A stretch of 64,000 bases of DNA. Source: Rhodoferax_B sp049316285. GTDB lineage: Bacteria; Pseudomonadota; Gammaproteobacteria; Burkholderiales; Burkholderiaceae_C. Position 1 is the stretch's first letter, and every line of letters begins with the position of its first letter. Below are positions 52,719 to 61,579 of this stretch, in pieces. The notes under the pieces were generated by a model, which was not told the origin of the DNA, ran no database searches, and saw nothing but the letters and a program-made list of their open reading frames with translations. The DNA is taken from positions 1 through 64,000 of the forward strand of contig NZ_JBMOXA010000012.1 in the NCBI RefSeq assembly GCF_049316285.1, given 5' to 3'. Made by a program: the position numbers and the translations under genes.

Positions 52719-53510
52719 TCATTTTGTAGTGGCGAGCTTCATGTTCCCGACCAACATATGGTTTTCATAGTCAGTGCCCTGGATTTCCATTCTGACAATT
52801 TCTACGTTCATTTTGGCGTCCCCATCCTTGGTAAAGATGCTGGCCTCGGGGAACCCTGAGTCCGTTCGGAGTGAAACTAGATAGAAGCCTATCTCACTCG
52901 CCCGCCCGACAAGATGCTCATTCATTAGAGCGACAATTTTGCTTTGCCAAGTGATGAGTCCTTGATAGTCAGTTTGCGTCAACTGCTTCGATGACTGAAT
53001 TGACCTAATCGTTCCACGGTGAAGAGCTTCCCCGCATTCTGCATATAGTTTCTTGAACTCGGAAAATGTCAACGCATTCTCTATCGAGTTCGCGTTGATG
53101 GCCCATCCGTTAGACGTCTTTATTCTCTCGGCACTCTGAGGAAAGCAGTGGGGATGATGCCGTTCTAGCAGCCTCATTATTTTCTCTGCATTCCACTCTC
53201 TGAGGGCGGCTTGGGTTTGAAACTGTGGTAAATCGCCATGCAGTTGAAGACTGCCCAACGCAATCAATTCACAAACTTGGCGAAACTGAAGATATACATA
53301 CTCCCGCGCGAATGGGAGAGGAAGACCAAGATTGCCATTGCAAGCTTGTGCGACAAGGTCAATCCGTGTCGCAAGTTCGTGCATCAATGGCAGGTATCTA
53401 CCAAGAGCATCTTTTGCAGAAAAGGGCACGGCATTCACGGCCATCTGGTTAGTTCTATTTTTCATTTTTTCGATACCAGTGAATTGCTCACTCAGACGAC
53501 GATTGGACAT
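52719..53510 (-). CDS. Hypothetical protein
   Basis: From ATG 53510 the product has 263 residues (a TTG at 53531 and an ATG at 53465 are alternatives, none with a strong ribosome site). It is mostly helical up to residue 190 (FAREYVYLQFRQVCELIALGSL; FSEFKKLYAECGEALHRGT) with a strand-rich C-terminus (VEIVRMEIQG). It recalls helical bundle proteins of the HEPN/MAE type but has no clear catalytic motif. Codon use and AT content differ from the core genes; it borders a long AT-rich gap. Confidence 0.55.
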   Translation of the reverse strand: MSNRRLSEQFTGIEKMKNRTNQMAVNAVPFSAKDALGRYLPLMHELATRIDLVAQACNGNLGLPLPFAREYVYLQFRQVCELIALGSLQLHGDLPQFQTQAALREWNAEKIMRLLERHHPHCFPQSAERIKTSNGWAINANSIENALTFSEFKKLYAECGEALHRGTIRSIQSSKQLTQTDYQGLITWQSKIVALMNEHLVGRASEIGFYLVSLRTDSGFPEASIFTKDGDAKMNVEIVRMEIQGTDYENHMLVGNMKLATTK

Positions 53511-53531
53511 CTTAAGAGTCACTACCAACAA

Positions 53532-54560
53532 TCATCGTTTTATAGATGACGGTTCGTTTTTCCTGAGCCAGCTCCGGCGATATTAGATTGGGTTTTTAGC
53601 GTTTTCTTGAACCAATCTCACATTTTCAGGTCACTAAGGCAATGTATACAACACAAGGGTCACCGAGAATTCCAACGAGCACTTAAATTTTGCTTAGTTC
53701 ATTTATTTACTGAATATTTATAATTTCCCCAAAGTCATTACTCGAAGATACCTGGACTGAGAAGCATAAATTGAGAAATCTATCAATTCAAGTATCTTGG
53801 AAGTCGAAATCTAAATAACGAGCGCAATCAAAAATACTCTGACAAGATTTTTAATTGTTGCTCAAACAACCCATTTGACAAATTACCTGTTAATGCCTAG
53901 GGTGGCTACTCGGGTCGATGCAACATCGACTTTTGTTCGTTATTTGATACGTCAGTACTAGCCTGCGGTCACTCCGCCAGGGCCTACCCCGCCTTTTTTG
54001 AGAAGGTACGAATAGGGGCAGGCGATGAAACAGCTCTGGTTTGGCACGAATCCGCGGCGCGGCACGGTTCAGCGCCGATGCGCGTGTAGGTTTTTACTCG
54101 AGCGATACCGTCGCTGCCCTTTTAGCTCACCGACGATTGCGCAAAGAGGTCGAACGGAACCACTTGCCGTTGACCATGCAGTCAGCCTTGCGGTTTATCT
54201 GCGCCAGCGACTCTCTGCTTTAAATGATGTCAAACATGGCCGCGCGGTATTCATAGCGGCCATCGCACGACAGCGTCTCCGCCGCAATCAACACCTCTGC
54301 GAGGCGGCTCGCCCCGTCACACAACCATTGCCCTCGAGTCTGCGGGGCAGGCGCCGCCCCCCAACAGCCCCCCGGATTCATTCGCGCACTCCAACTAGAC
54401 AACAGGCTTATATCGCTCCTTTCGGGCTTATACGGCTGATTGCCAAAGGTAAGCGCTACACGTCCTCAGAACGCAACTTTTATGAGGACAGCTTGCAAAA
54501 AAATAACTCAGCCCCCCATGTCGATAGCCAGCTACTTACGCTGATGTCAGGAGATGCGCG
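53532..54560. other. AT-rich gap and candidate transposon end before tnsA
   Basis: The first part (53540-53960) is strikingly AT-rich for this chromosome and holds no gene. It contains a GTCGATG-CAA-CATCGAC palindrome (53914-53930) and the CATAAATTGAGAA motif (53765-53777). The second part (54025-54560) is GC-richer. A 179-codon frame there is arginine/cysteine-rich and unconvincing, although it would overlap tnsA by four bases. GGCTTATA-n2-GCT is repeated at 54405-54417 and 54425-54437, 20 bases apart, a spacing that would suit TnsB sites. By analogy with Tn7 the right end should lie in this gap. Confidence 0.45.
53765..53777 (+). repeat. Third copy of the motif found behind gyrB
   Basis: CATAAATTGAGAA differs by one base from the copy at 40899-40911. 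The wider 25-base match is 20/25. It lies just past the last gene of the defence-type island. Confidence 0.35.
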
Positions 54561-55361
54561 ATGAGAACGCCCCCAACCTACGGCGTTCGCAGCCGCCGTA
54601 ACGCGTCCGAATCGGGTATCCGGCACACGGCCCGCACTTATGGCAAAGCCCGAATCGGCACCTATGCGACCAAAGCCGGCGGCCACATCACTGTCGACTC
54701 CGATGCGGAACGCTTAGTAGCGCACATCCTCAGCATCGACCCGCGTGTACAAAGCTTCACGCCACAGCCATTTACCGTCGACTTGGTCGGTCAGCGATTG
54801 CTATTCACTCGCGAAGAAGTCGCCGAGGCGCGAAAAACGCGTGGCGAGCGCAAGGGCGACGCAGAGTACACCCCGGATTTCGCCACAGTCCAAGCCGATG
54901 GTCTGCAGTGCGCCTACGAAATCAAACTCGAGCGATACGAGGGCGATGCGGCGTACTGGGCCAAAGTCGAACGTGCCAAGCACATCATGGACGCGTACTG
55001 CTACCCCCTATTTGCAGTCGTGGTGCCTACAGATGAACGTCATCCCGTTCTGGTCAACGCCCAGCTCCTCAAGCCCGCGCTCAGCCGCACCCAGGCCGTA
55101 TTGAGCCCGGACCTCATCCAAAGGGTCGAACACTATTGCGCATCGGGCACGGTACTACAGCGCGACCTCTGCACCGACCTCCACATTCCTGCGGGGCTGA
55201 TTCCCCCGTTGCTGGTCACCGGTGTACTGCAAGCGGACCTGGTCCAACAGCCCATCTGCGCCAACCTGGAACTATCGGCCGCTTACGGTGACCTCCAGCA
55301 TCTCTGCTTGATAGAACGACTCATCTCTGATGAGCGCTACCTTGAGGAGCCTCGGCCATGA
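54561..55361 (+). CDS. tnsA: TnsA-type transposon endonuclease
   Basis: The 266-residue product has the restriction-endonuclease-like core of TnsA: Glu50 in DSDAERLVAH, Asp106 in YTPDFATV, and Glu120-x-Lys122 in YEIKLE, followed by a winged-helix C-terminal half. TnsA cuts the 5' strands at the transposon ends while TnsB cuts the 3' strands. AGGAG lies eight bases before the ATG. An insertion (LFTREEVAEARKTRGERKG) separates the first two active-site residues. It overlaps tnsB by four bases. Confidence 0.85.
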   Translation: MRTPPTYGVRSRRNASESGIRHTARTYGKARIGTYATKAGGHITVDSDAERLVAHILSIDPRVQSFTPQPFTVDLVGQRLLFTREEVAEARKTRGERKGDAEYTPDFATVQADGLQCAYEIKLERYEGDAAYWAKVERAKHIMDAYCYPLFAVVVPTDERHPVLVNAQLLKPALSRTQAVLSPDLIQRVEHYCASGTVLQRDLCTDLHIPAGLIPPLLVTGVLQADLVQQPICANLELSAAYGDLQHLCLIERLISDERYLEEPRP

Positions 55362-57394
55362 TGACGGACCTGCGCACCGGCGACAGGTTAGCGCGACCGA
55401 GCCAACCCGAGAGTTACTGGGAAGTGCTGGATGGCCGCGTTCGCGCGGGCACCATCCACGTTTTCGACGCTGGCAAACGCGAAGCCCGGTACGTCGATGA
55501 CGCTCGTATTCGAGCCGGGATTTCAGACGGCAGTCTGGTTCTGCATCGAAAAGGCATGCCCCGCGTGGGCGTCTCAGCCCAATACGACGACCGGGCACTG
55601 CACGCCCGAACTCGACTGTTGCACGATGCACTACGCCGTATCGCTGCCATACAAGCGCAGCTGGACGTATCGTTTGACGCCGCCGCGACAAGGGCCCGAG
55701 ACGAGTACGACAAAGAGCCGACTGACGACCACGGGGCCATCCCATTTCCATCCCGCGCCACACTGTATCGAGCGCGCGAGAAACAGCAACTTGGACTACC
55801 AATTCTCAAGGGCGACAAAAACAAAGGTAATAGCACGCCACGGTACCCGAACACACTGGTGGAATTCATCCAAGGCGTCATCAAGGACGAGTACCTGGTC
55901 ACAGAGTCGAAATGGACGGCCACGGACCTGACTGCATACGTCAATCGAGAAGCGCGCCGCCGCGGCCTGCACGAGGCGCACCACAACATCAGCCGCAAAT
56001 TTGTCGTCAGCGTGATTCAACACCTGACGGTCGACGCAGAGTACGACCGGATGGACCCACTCAACCGCGTCGCGGGCAAGTCGTTTGCCAAAAAGCGCAT
56101 CCGAGCCGCACTCCCGTTTTCACGCATCGAGCAGGACGCGCTGCATCTGCCTTTCGTAGTGCGCACGCCGCATGGCATTGCGCGCTCTGTCTATGTGGTG
56201 TTAGCCATTGATGTGTGCACCGGCTATCCGGTCGGGTGGCGCCTGGTCCTTGGGACACCACGCGAAATGGATTCGCTGCAGTGTCTGGAAATGTATTTGA
56301 CACCGGCCAAGGAAGCCCGATTCAAGGCGCTCGGCATAGCCCACGCAATGAACATTTATGGCACCCCATGGCAAGTCATCTTTGACAACGGCCCCGAGAC
56401 CAAAGGCGGACGCATCGTGCGCTTGGAAGCATTGGGCATGGACGTCAAACATTGCAAGGCCAAAGAAGCGCAGGGAAAGCCTTTCATCGAGCGACTCAAC
56501 AAGTCACTCAAGGACGCCTTACAGCGTCTGCCCGGCTGTACGCGGGTTGACGGCAAAGACGGACAGCGAGACCCAGAGGCTCTGGGCGACGAACTGATGC
56601 ACATCGACGTGCTGGAAAAGTGGATTGTCCGCTGGCTCTATGAGACCTGGGCCAACACGCCGCTGGCGCGTTTGCGCTGGGACGAGCTATTGGTCGACAC
56701 CGTCAAAGGCAAAACGCCACTGGAACGCTTGCAGCATTTGACCGAGGAGATGGGGCACCCCATCACCTTGCCACCAGCCCGCCGAGAGTGGATGGCTACG
56801 CTTTTCGAGCACAAGCCCTGCAAGCTAAGCGCCAAAACCGGCATCACGGTGGAGCATGGCTTTCGTTACAAAGGAGACGCCATCTCCTACCTGCTAAGCA
56901 AGTACGGTGACCACGCGCAATTGCATGTGGTCTACAACCCCGACGATTTCCGTCAAGTCTACGTGTATGAGTCTGATGACTTGCCACTGGTCACGCTGAC
57001 CCACGAGCACGTCCGAGCCGACTCGCCGGCATGGACTTTTACTGAGGCCAAAGCCCGATTCGACGCAGGCCTGAAGGATTGGGAACAGCCTGCCGAAATG
57101 ACAAGATTTACGGACGACCTGGACGAAGCCGTGACCGCCAAGTCCCGCAAACCGAAGCAAAAAGCCAAATCGCGTGGAAAGCGGGAAGAGGACCAGGCGA
57201 CGGTGCGCCGCGCCAAGGACCACGCAGCGGTGTCGCGAACCTTTGCACGACCGCTGTCGACTGAAGCACCGCTTGGACCGACTCCCACGAGCCTTCCGTC
57301 CCCAGCCACCCAAGAACTTCAACCGGCGGTCGTCTACGACGACGCGCCACAAATGACCATCGTCAACCGAGCCACGGGAGAAAAACTGCTATGA
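55358..57394 (+). CDS. tnsB: TnsB/TniA-type DDE transposase
   Basis: The 678-residue product has N-terminal helix-turn-helix DNA-binding regions and an rve-type catalytic core. Asp260 is in EQDALHLPF, Asp343 in VIFDNGPE and Glu378 in GKPFIERLN, with D-E spacing of 35. A Mu-transposase C-terminal barrel and a basic tail (KPKQKAKSRGKRE) follow and probably contact TnsC. It binds the transposon ends and joins them to target DNA. The catalytic triad is intact, so the enzyme may be active. Confidence 0.9.
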   Translation: MMTDLRTGDRLARPSQPESYWEVLDGRVRAGTIHVFDAGKREARYVDDARIRAGISDGSLVLHRKGMPRVGVSAQYDDRALHARTRLLHDALRRIAAIQAQLDVSFDAAATRARDEYDKEPTDDHGAIPFPSRATLYRAREKQQLGLPILKGDKNKGNSTPRYPNTLVEFIQGVIKDEYLVTESKWTATDLTAYVNREARRRGLHEAHHNISRKFVVSVIQHLTVDAEYDRMDPLNRVAGKSFAKKRIRAALPFSRIEQDALHLPFVVRTPHGIARSVYVVLAIDVCTGYPVGWRLVLGTPREMDSLQCLEMYLTPAKEARFKALGIAHAMNIYGTPWQVIFDNGPETKGGRIVRLEALGMDVKHCKAKEAQGKPFIERLNKSLKDALQRLPGCTRVDGKDGQRDPEALGDELMHIDVLEKWIVRWLYETWANTPLARLRWDELLVDTVKGKTPLERLQHLTEEMGHPITLPPARREWMATLFEHKPCKLSAKTGITVEHGFRYKGDAISYLLSKYGDHAQLHVVYNPDDFRQVYVYESDDLPLVTLTHEHVRADSPAWTFTEAKARFDAGLKDWEQPAEMTRFTDDLDEAVTAKSRKPKQKAKSRGKREEDQATVRRAKDHAAVSRTFARPLSTEAPLGPTPTSLPSPATQELQPAVVYDDAPQMTIVNRATGEKLL

Positions 57395-58383
57395 CCCCTA
57401 TCCAACCAATCCCAAACTTGTGGCGTGACATCGAAAGCTGCGAACTGCCTCACCCGATGTTCATGAAACACGCCCAGGCACTTCAACAATACGTCGAGGA
57501 TGCTCTCGCTGGTTGTGAGCCGAAGGTCACCCGCGTGCCTGGCCCGAGTGGGGTCGGCAAGTCGTCTTTGATTGCGACACTCGCGCGTGCCTATCCGATG
57601 ACCCGTGTCAACGGACGTTTACAAGCCCCCGTCCTGATTGTCAGGGTCCCGTCGTTGGCAACAGAGAAACAACTTCCGGCCTGCGTCCTGGAGTCCCTCG
57701 GTCTGACGGTGCCTGGCTCGCAGACAGGTCGAGCGTTGCTCACGATGATGCTGGAGCAGCTGAAGCTGGCGGGCACGCGGATGGTGATTTTTGATGAAAT
57801 CTCTCATCTGGTCGACGAAGGCTCGCGCGTTCCGCCGCGCGCCGCCAGCGACTGGCTCAAGTCTTTGCTTGACCGCGCCAGGGTCGCCTTGATGATGTGT
57901 GGTATTCCGCGATTGGAACGGTTGTTTTCCTCGAACGAGCAATTGAGACGCCGCTCTCGTCCAAAGCGAGAATTCTTACCCTACGACGCCTGCGACGCCG
58001 AGCAAATGAAGGCCTACATCGCATGCGTCACGAGTTACGCGCGCATGTTCTCAGCCGCCGGCTACCCCATTTCCGTGCCACCGCGCGTGTTGACTCAGCA
58101 GACCTACTTGCTGACCGGCGGACTTATTGGCGTGCTCTCGGATTTCATGCGTGAGCTTGCGAGGCGAGTGACCAGGGATGCGCCGCGTGCTGTCACCTAT
58201 ACCGACTGCCAGATGGTGCTCGAAGAAGTCAGCCATGCAGGCTCACCCCACCTTTTAGCATTCCAAGATTCTGCTGCCGAAGACATGGACGTGCCCGCGG
58301 CAGCTCTGAAACAGGCTTACGTCCACGTCCTGACCACGAACTCAACGCAGGTCCCCATGCGCAAGAAGTCGGGAGGGAAATAA
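57391..58383 (+). CDS. tnsC: TnsC/TniB-type AAA ATPase
   Basis: The 330-residue product has Walker A GPSGVGKSS (51-59), Walker B MVIFDEISHL (131-140) and a sensor-type MCGIPRLERLF. It matches TniB/TnsC regulators, which form ATP-dependent filaments on target DNA and bridge the target selector to the transposase. It overlaps tnsB by four bases and tniQ by one (TAATG). Confidence 0.88.
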   Translation: MTPIQPIPNLWRDIESCELPHPMFMKHAQALQQYVEDALAGCEPKVTRVPGPSGVGKSSLIATLARAYPMTRVNGRLQAPVLIVRVPSLATEKQLPACVLESLGLTVPGSQTGRALLTMMLEQLKLAGTRMVIFDEISHLVDEGSRVPPRAASDWLKSLLDRARVALMMCGIPRLERLFSSNEQLRRRSRPKREFLPYDACDAEQMKAYIACVTSYARMFSAAGYPISVPPRVLTQQTYLLTGGLIGVLSDFMRELARRVTRDAPRAVTYTDCQMVLEEVSHAGSPHLLAFQDSAAEDMDVPAAALKQAYVHVLTTNSTQVPMRKKSGGK

Positions 58384-60221
58384 TGGGTCTCATCATCACG
58401 CATGCACCACACCCCGAAGAATCGGGGTTGGGCTACTACCGCCGGCTGGCGGCGGACAACGCGCTTTTTGGATGGCGCAACTTGGCCGCAACAGCGGGCG
58501 TCGAGCCCAGTCGCCGGGCCTTGCTCACACGCACAGACGACGTCGCTCGGAATCTCGGCTTGAATTCTGGGTGGACAGAATCAGCCTGCAAGCAAGACGA
58601 ACTTTGCCGCAGCTGGGGGCGACTTCATCGAGCCCAATCCGATGCTGTGTGCCCAGCTTGTTTAGCGGAGTCGCCTTACTTGCGGCACCATTGGGAACAC
58701 GCTTATGTCACTGCGTGCCCGACCCACCGCATCCGATTGGTCGACAGATGCAATGCATGCGAGCAAAAGCTCACACCGGCACGGCTCTATATTGGGCTAT
58801 GCGCGTGCGGCCATGACTTACGAAACCTTCCTCAGACGTCAGCAACGCATGCACAGCTATGGTTATCTACGCTGCTTGGAGGTCGGGGGAGGTCGTCTAG
58901 TAACCTGAAGCCGGTGTTTGATGAAGTTGACACCCATGTACTGACGAAGGTCGTCCGAACGTTGTGCCTGCGCGGCGACCCGGCAAAGCCCGCATTGCCA
59001 CGTGGCGCTTCTCACCCCAAATCGGTCGACGAAGCCATCGTGTTTCTCGCGCCCCTGGAAGCCTTGCTGAGCGACTGGCCCCGGGGGTTGCGCGAGCATG
59101 TCGAACAACGGCTCGCGGCCGGAAACAAAGAGGCCCGCACGCTGAACACGCAGTTGGGTGATTGGTACATCAGCCTACGCAAGGCTTGCCAAGGGACATC
59201 GCTCGAACCATTTCTTCAAGTCATCATCGACGTTGCCGCCGAAAAATCCGAATGCGTGCTGGGGCTGGACTCCGCCAAAGCCATGGCCGAAGATGCCACC
59301 CGGCATGTGCGGGCATCGGACGCCGCCAAGGCCATTGGCATCAGCGTGTCCCGGCTTCATGACGCGATACATCTCGGCGAATGCGCACATCGCGTTCGGC
59401 GTATGGGAACCCGTGGTCAGGTCTACGAAGTGTCGTGCGACGAAGTCAAACGCATCCAGCAACACCGCGCCCAATGGATTTCTGACAGCAAGGCCTGCGA
59501 GCTGGCGGGTATCACGCCTGCTGTACTCGAGAGAATGAAAGCGGCCGGGGTGATTTGCTCAGATATTCGCTGGCGCGAAGACCTGATGAAAGGTGGTCCA
59601 GTGGAGCAGCAATCTTTGCTGGATTTGCATGAACGTGTGGGTCAATCGGCGACTCCCGCTGCGGCAAAAGAGGGGACCACACTCACGTGGTCTGAATTTA
59701 CAAGCCGGCGTCTGGGTGACAAGAGTGCCATTGCATCGTTGATGCAAGCCATCGCGTGCGGTGAAGTGACCGCGGTCACACGGGCTCGAACACTGGGTGA
59801 CATGTCTTTCTTCATGTCAGATGTATCGCAGTATTTCGGGACCCCTTTACTCGAGTCAGGCATGTCGATTCAGCAACTATCCAAGGCAACCGGTTGGAAA
59901 TGGGAGTCCATTTCACATTGGATGGACGAGGGCCTGCTCGCCTGCGAGTCGATTCAACTGCGTGGTCAACCCTGCCGTGTGGTCTTACCGCACCAGTTGC
60001 TGGCGTTCCGTCAGAACTACATCCCACTGGCAGACCTGGCTCGCGCCATGGACAAAAAGTCATCCACTTTGTCGCTCGCGTTGTTCAGTGTCGAGCTCTT
60101 GGGCGCGAAGCGACTACCTGACGGTGCTTTGCGCGGTGCGTTGATTCGTATCGCCGACTTGGGGCGACTCGCAGTGATTGGCGCGAAAGCCGGACATGAC
60201 CTGTTTGTACCGGCAGCGTGA
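58383..60221 (+). CDS. tniQ: TniQ/TnsD-family target-selection protein
   Basis: The 612-residue product begins with a TniQ domain: Cys90-x2-Cys93, Cys112-x2-His115 and Cys123-x2-Cys126 form the expected zinc fingers, with CPTHRIRLVDRC between them. Several helix-turn-helix-like segments follow (for example SDAAKAIGISVSRLHDAIHL and QLSKATGWKWESISHWMDEG), consistent with sequence-specific DNA binding as in TnsD. At this length it is closer to TnsD than to the short TniQ of CRISPR-guided elements. The attachment site it recognises is unknown. No Cas genes are present. Confidence 0.85.
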   Translation: MGLIITHAPHPEESGLGYYRRLAADNALFGWRNLAATAGVEPSRRALLTRTDDVARNLGLNSGWTESACKQDELCRSWGRLHRAQSDAVCPACLAESPYLRHHWEHAYVTACPTHRIRLVDRCNACEQKLTPARLYIGLCACGHDLRNLPQTSATHAQLWLSTLLGGRGRSSSNLKPVFDEVDTHVLTKVVRTLCLRGDPAKPALPRGASHPKSVDEAIVFLAPLEALLSDWPRGLREHVEQRLAAGNKEARTLNTQLGDWYISLRKACQGTSLEPFLQVIIDVAAEKSECVLGLDSAKAMAEDATRHVRASDAAKAIGISVSRLHDAIHLGECAHRVRRMGTRGQVYEVSCDEVKRIQQHRAQWISDSKACELAGITPAVLERMKAAGVICSDIRWREDLMKGGPVEQQSLLDLHERVGQSATPAAAKEGTTLTWSEFTSRRLGDKSAIASLMQAIACGEVTAVTRARTLGDMSFFMSDVSQYFGTPLLESGMSIQQLSKATGWKWESISHWMDEGLLACESIQLRGQPCRVVLPHQLLAFRQNYIPLADLARAMDKKSSTLSLALFSVELLGAKRLPDGALRGALIRIADLGRLAVIGAKAGHDLFVPAA

Positions 60222-60233
60222 TTGCCACGATTG

Positions 60234-60250
60234 CTGTCAACAGGTGACAG
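60234..60250. repeat. Palindrome just after tniQ
   Basis: CTGTCA-ACAGG-TGACAG is a perfect 6-base inverted repeat 13 bases after the tniQ stop. It could be a small operator, a hairpin or part of a transposon end (it contains TGTCA/TGACA). No T run follows, so it is not a normal terminator. Confidence 0.4.
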
Positions 60251-60388
60251 TCATCCGTGGCGCGCCGCAGAAATATTCCGCCAGAGGTGAGGAAATTGAG
60301 GGTCTGACAATACTGCTCGGGATACTGGACTCGACATGATGCAAAACATCTAACGCAGTAAGCTGATTTCCATTTCTAAGGACGTGTT

Positions 60389-60796
60389 ATGGCTGACACC
60401 ATTCCAGACGACTTTCCACGTGGTGGGCACGAAGGGGTTGTTCCGGGGGCAGTGCCGAAATACGTCGCCCGAGAAACCCAGCAGGGAAAATTTGTTGTCG
60501 GGCTAACGGAGGAAGAACTACAAAGCCGATACATTGACTGCTGCAGCCTCACGCGCGGGATGACAAGCTACTGCGAAAACAAGCTTCGGGAGAACCCCAC
60601 ATGGTCAACACAGTTCCTACTGGACCGCACCGGCTTGAAGATTGCGTCCGAAGGATGGGGGTACACAGACGACGAGATTACGTGGGTGCTCAAACGCCTT
60701 TCTGTTGCGCTAAAACTTGAGTGGGAGCCTGGTCGCTGGCGAGAGCTGGTGGTCACAGCAGCCATCAACGGCTTAGCGCATTACTCCCCCCGCTGA
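60389..60796 (+). CDS. Hypothetical protein
   Basis: The 135-residue product has no recognised family. Visible are an N-terminal Pro/Gly-rich stretch (PRGGHEGVVPGAVPKYV), a GLTEEELQSRYIDCC segment, and a helical C-terminus (YTDDEITWVLKRLSVALKLEW). AAGGA lies upstream of the ATG. It is the first gene after the transposition operon and likely cargo. Confidence 0.6.
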   Translation: MADTIPDDFPRGGHEGVVPGAVPKYVARETQQGKFVVGLTEEELQSRYIDCCSLTRGMTSYCENKLRENPTWSTQFLLDRTGLKIASEGWGYTDDEITWVLKRLSVALKLEWEPGRWRELVVTAAINGLAHYSPR

Positions 60797-60941
60797 GCAA
60801 GATTGGATGGGGGGTTGCGGACAACCCTGCTTGGCTTCAATGAAATCAGCCTTGCGAGGGATTTCGCGAGTGGTTTTGGGCAAAAACGCATTTTGTGCGC
60901 GGGCCGCTGTTCCCCTGCCGTCACATCCCGTTTTCCTGCAC

Positions 60942-60987
60942 GTACTTAGTGCTTCAAATTAGGCAGATATGTACGTAGTGCCGCAAA
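60942..60987 (+). repeat. Two imperfect 17-base direct repeats
   Basis: GTACTTAGTGCTTCAAA (60942-60958) and GTACGTAGTGCCGCAAA (60971-60987) match at 14 of 17 positions, 29 bases apart, 50-90 bases before the HAD gene. They may be operator sites or transposase-binding sites. Confidence 0.45.
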
Positions 60988-61033
60988 ACCCTTGAACGAT
61001 ATGAGCAACTCGATTTGGTGAGCCACTAGCCGT

Positions 61034-61579
61034 ATGGATACTGCACTCGCCCCCACACCTCGCAAACTGGTCTTCTTGGACTTCGATGATGTGCTATGCC
61101 TGAATGCGCCGTACGGTGGCTACGACGTCGTGGCGCCCGACCCGCCGCCGGACCTGTATGAACGACTGTTTGCCCCATCGTGCGCGGACCTGCTGCGGCA
61201 AATCAACACTGCCCATGCCCCCCAGTACATCATCACCACGTCATGGTTGCGATTCCTGGAAAAGGCAGGCATGACCACGTTGCTGCACAAGACGGGTCTG
61301 GGTTTCGTGGCGCAAGGATTTCATCCACAGTGGGAGGTCACGCAGAACGCACGGGAAACGCGCGCAACGGCCATCGAACGATGGCTCTCGGCATATTCGA
61401 CAGGGGAACGATTTGTGATTCTCGATGACACCATAAGCGGGACAGGACTGCTGAAATCACCCAGGTTAAAAAGGCACGTGGTCTTTTGCGAAGTGAACCG
61501 TGGACTGACGTCCGCGCACCTCGACACCGTCAAGGGGATACTGGATAGAAAGGGCACTCATGGCGGACCCTCTCACTAA
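61034..61579 (+). CDS. HAD-fold protein (Swiss-army-knife RNA-repair HAD type)
   Basis: The 181-residue product has the HAD nucleophile pair Asp16/Asp18 in LVFLDFDDVLCLN, the motif II region IITTSWLRFLEKAG and a late acid motif FVILDDTISG. This matches the HAD family linked to RNA-repair cassettes and mobile elements (HAD_SAK-type), often found as short accessory genes. A phosphatase or nucleic-acid 3'/5'-end role is likely; the substrate is unknown. Its last 20 bases overlap the start of the antitoxin-like gene. Confidence 0.7.
   Translation: MDTALAPTPRKLVFLDFDDVLCLNAPYGGYDVVAPDPPPDLYERLFAPSCADLLRQINTAHAPQYIITTSWLRFLEKAGMTTLLHKTGLGFVAQGFHPQWEVTQNARETRATAIERWLSAYSTGERFVILDDTISGTGLLKSPRLKRHVVFCEVNRGLTSAHLDTVKGILDRKGTHGGPSH

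Larger units (their letters stand above)
54561..60221 (+). mobile_element. Tn7-like transposition module (tnsA-tnsB-tnsC-tniQ)
   Basis: Four same-direction genes overlap by one to four bases and encode a TnsA-type endonuclease, DDE transposase, AAA regulator and zinc-finger TniQ target selector. That set defines Tn7-like elements capable of cut-and-paste movement. In Tn7 the tnsA side faces the near end, so cargo is expected downstream (after 60.2 kb). The element's termini and target duplication were not located, so only the core is given. Confidence 0.85.

Noticed and set aside
54025..54564. A 179-codon frame before tnsA, overlapping its start by four bases.
   Set aside because: Very rich in Arg and Cys, no recognisable motif, and tnsA has its own good ribosome site. 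A different frame in the same place (54041-54223) looks equally plausible, so neither is supported.
54561..60221. A CRISPR-associated Tn7-like transposon.
   Set aside because: No cas genes or repeat-spacer array are in the window, and the TniQ is the long TnsD-like form.
54520..60336. TGTCGA at 54520 and its inverse ending at 60336 as transposon ends.
   Set aside because: Only about ten bases match, no 5-base target duplication flanks them, and the left one is only 41 bases before tnsA.
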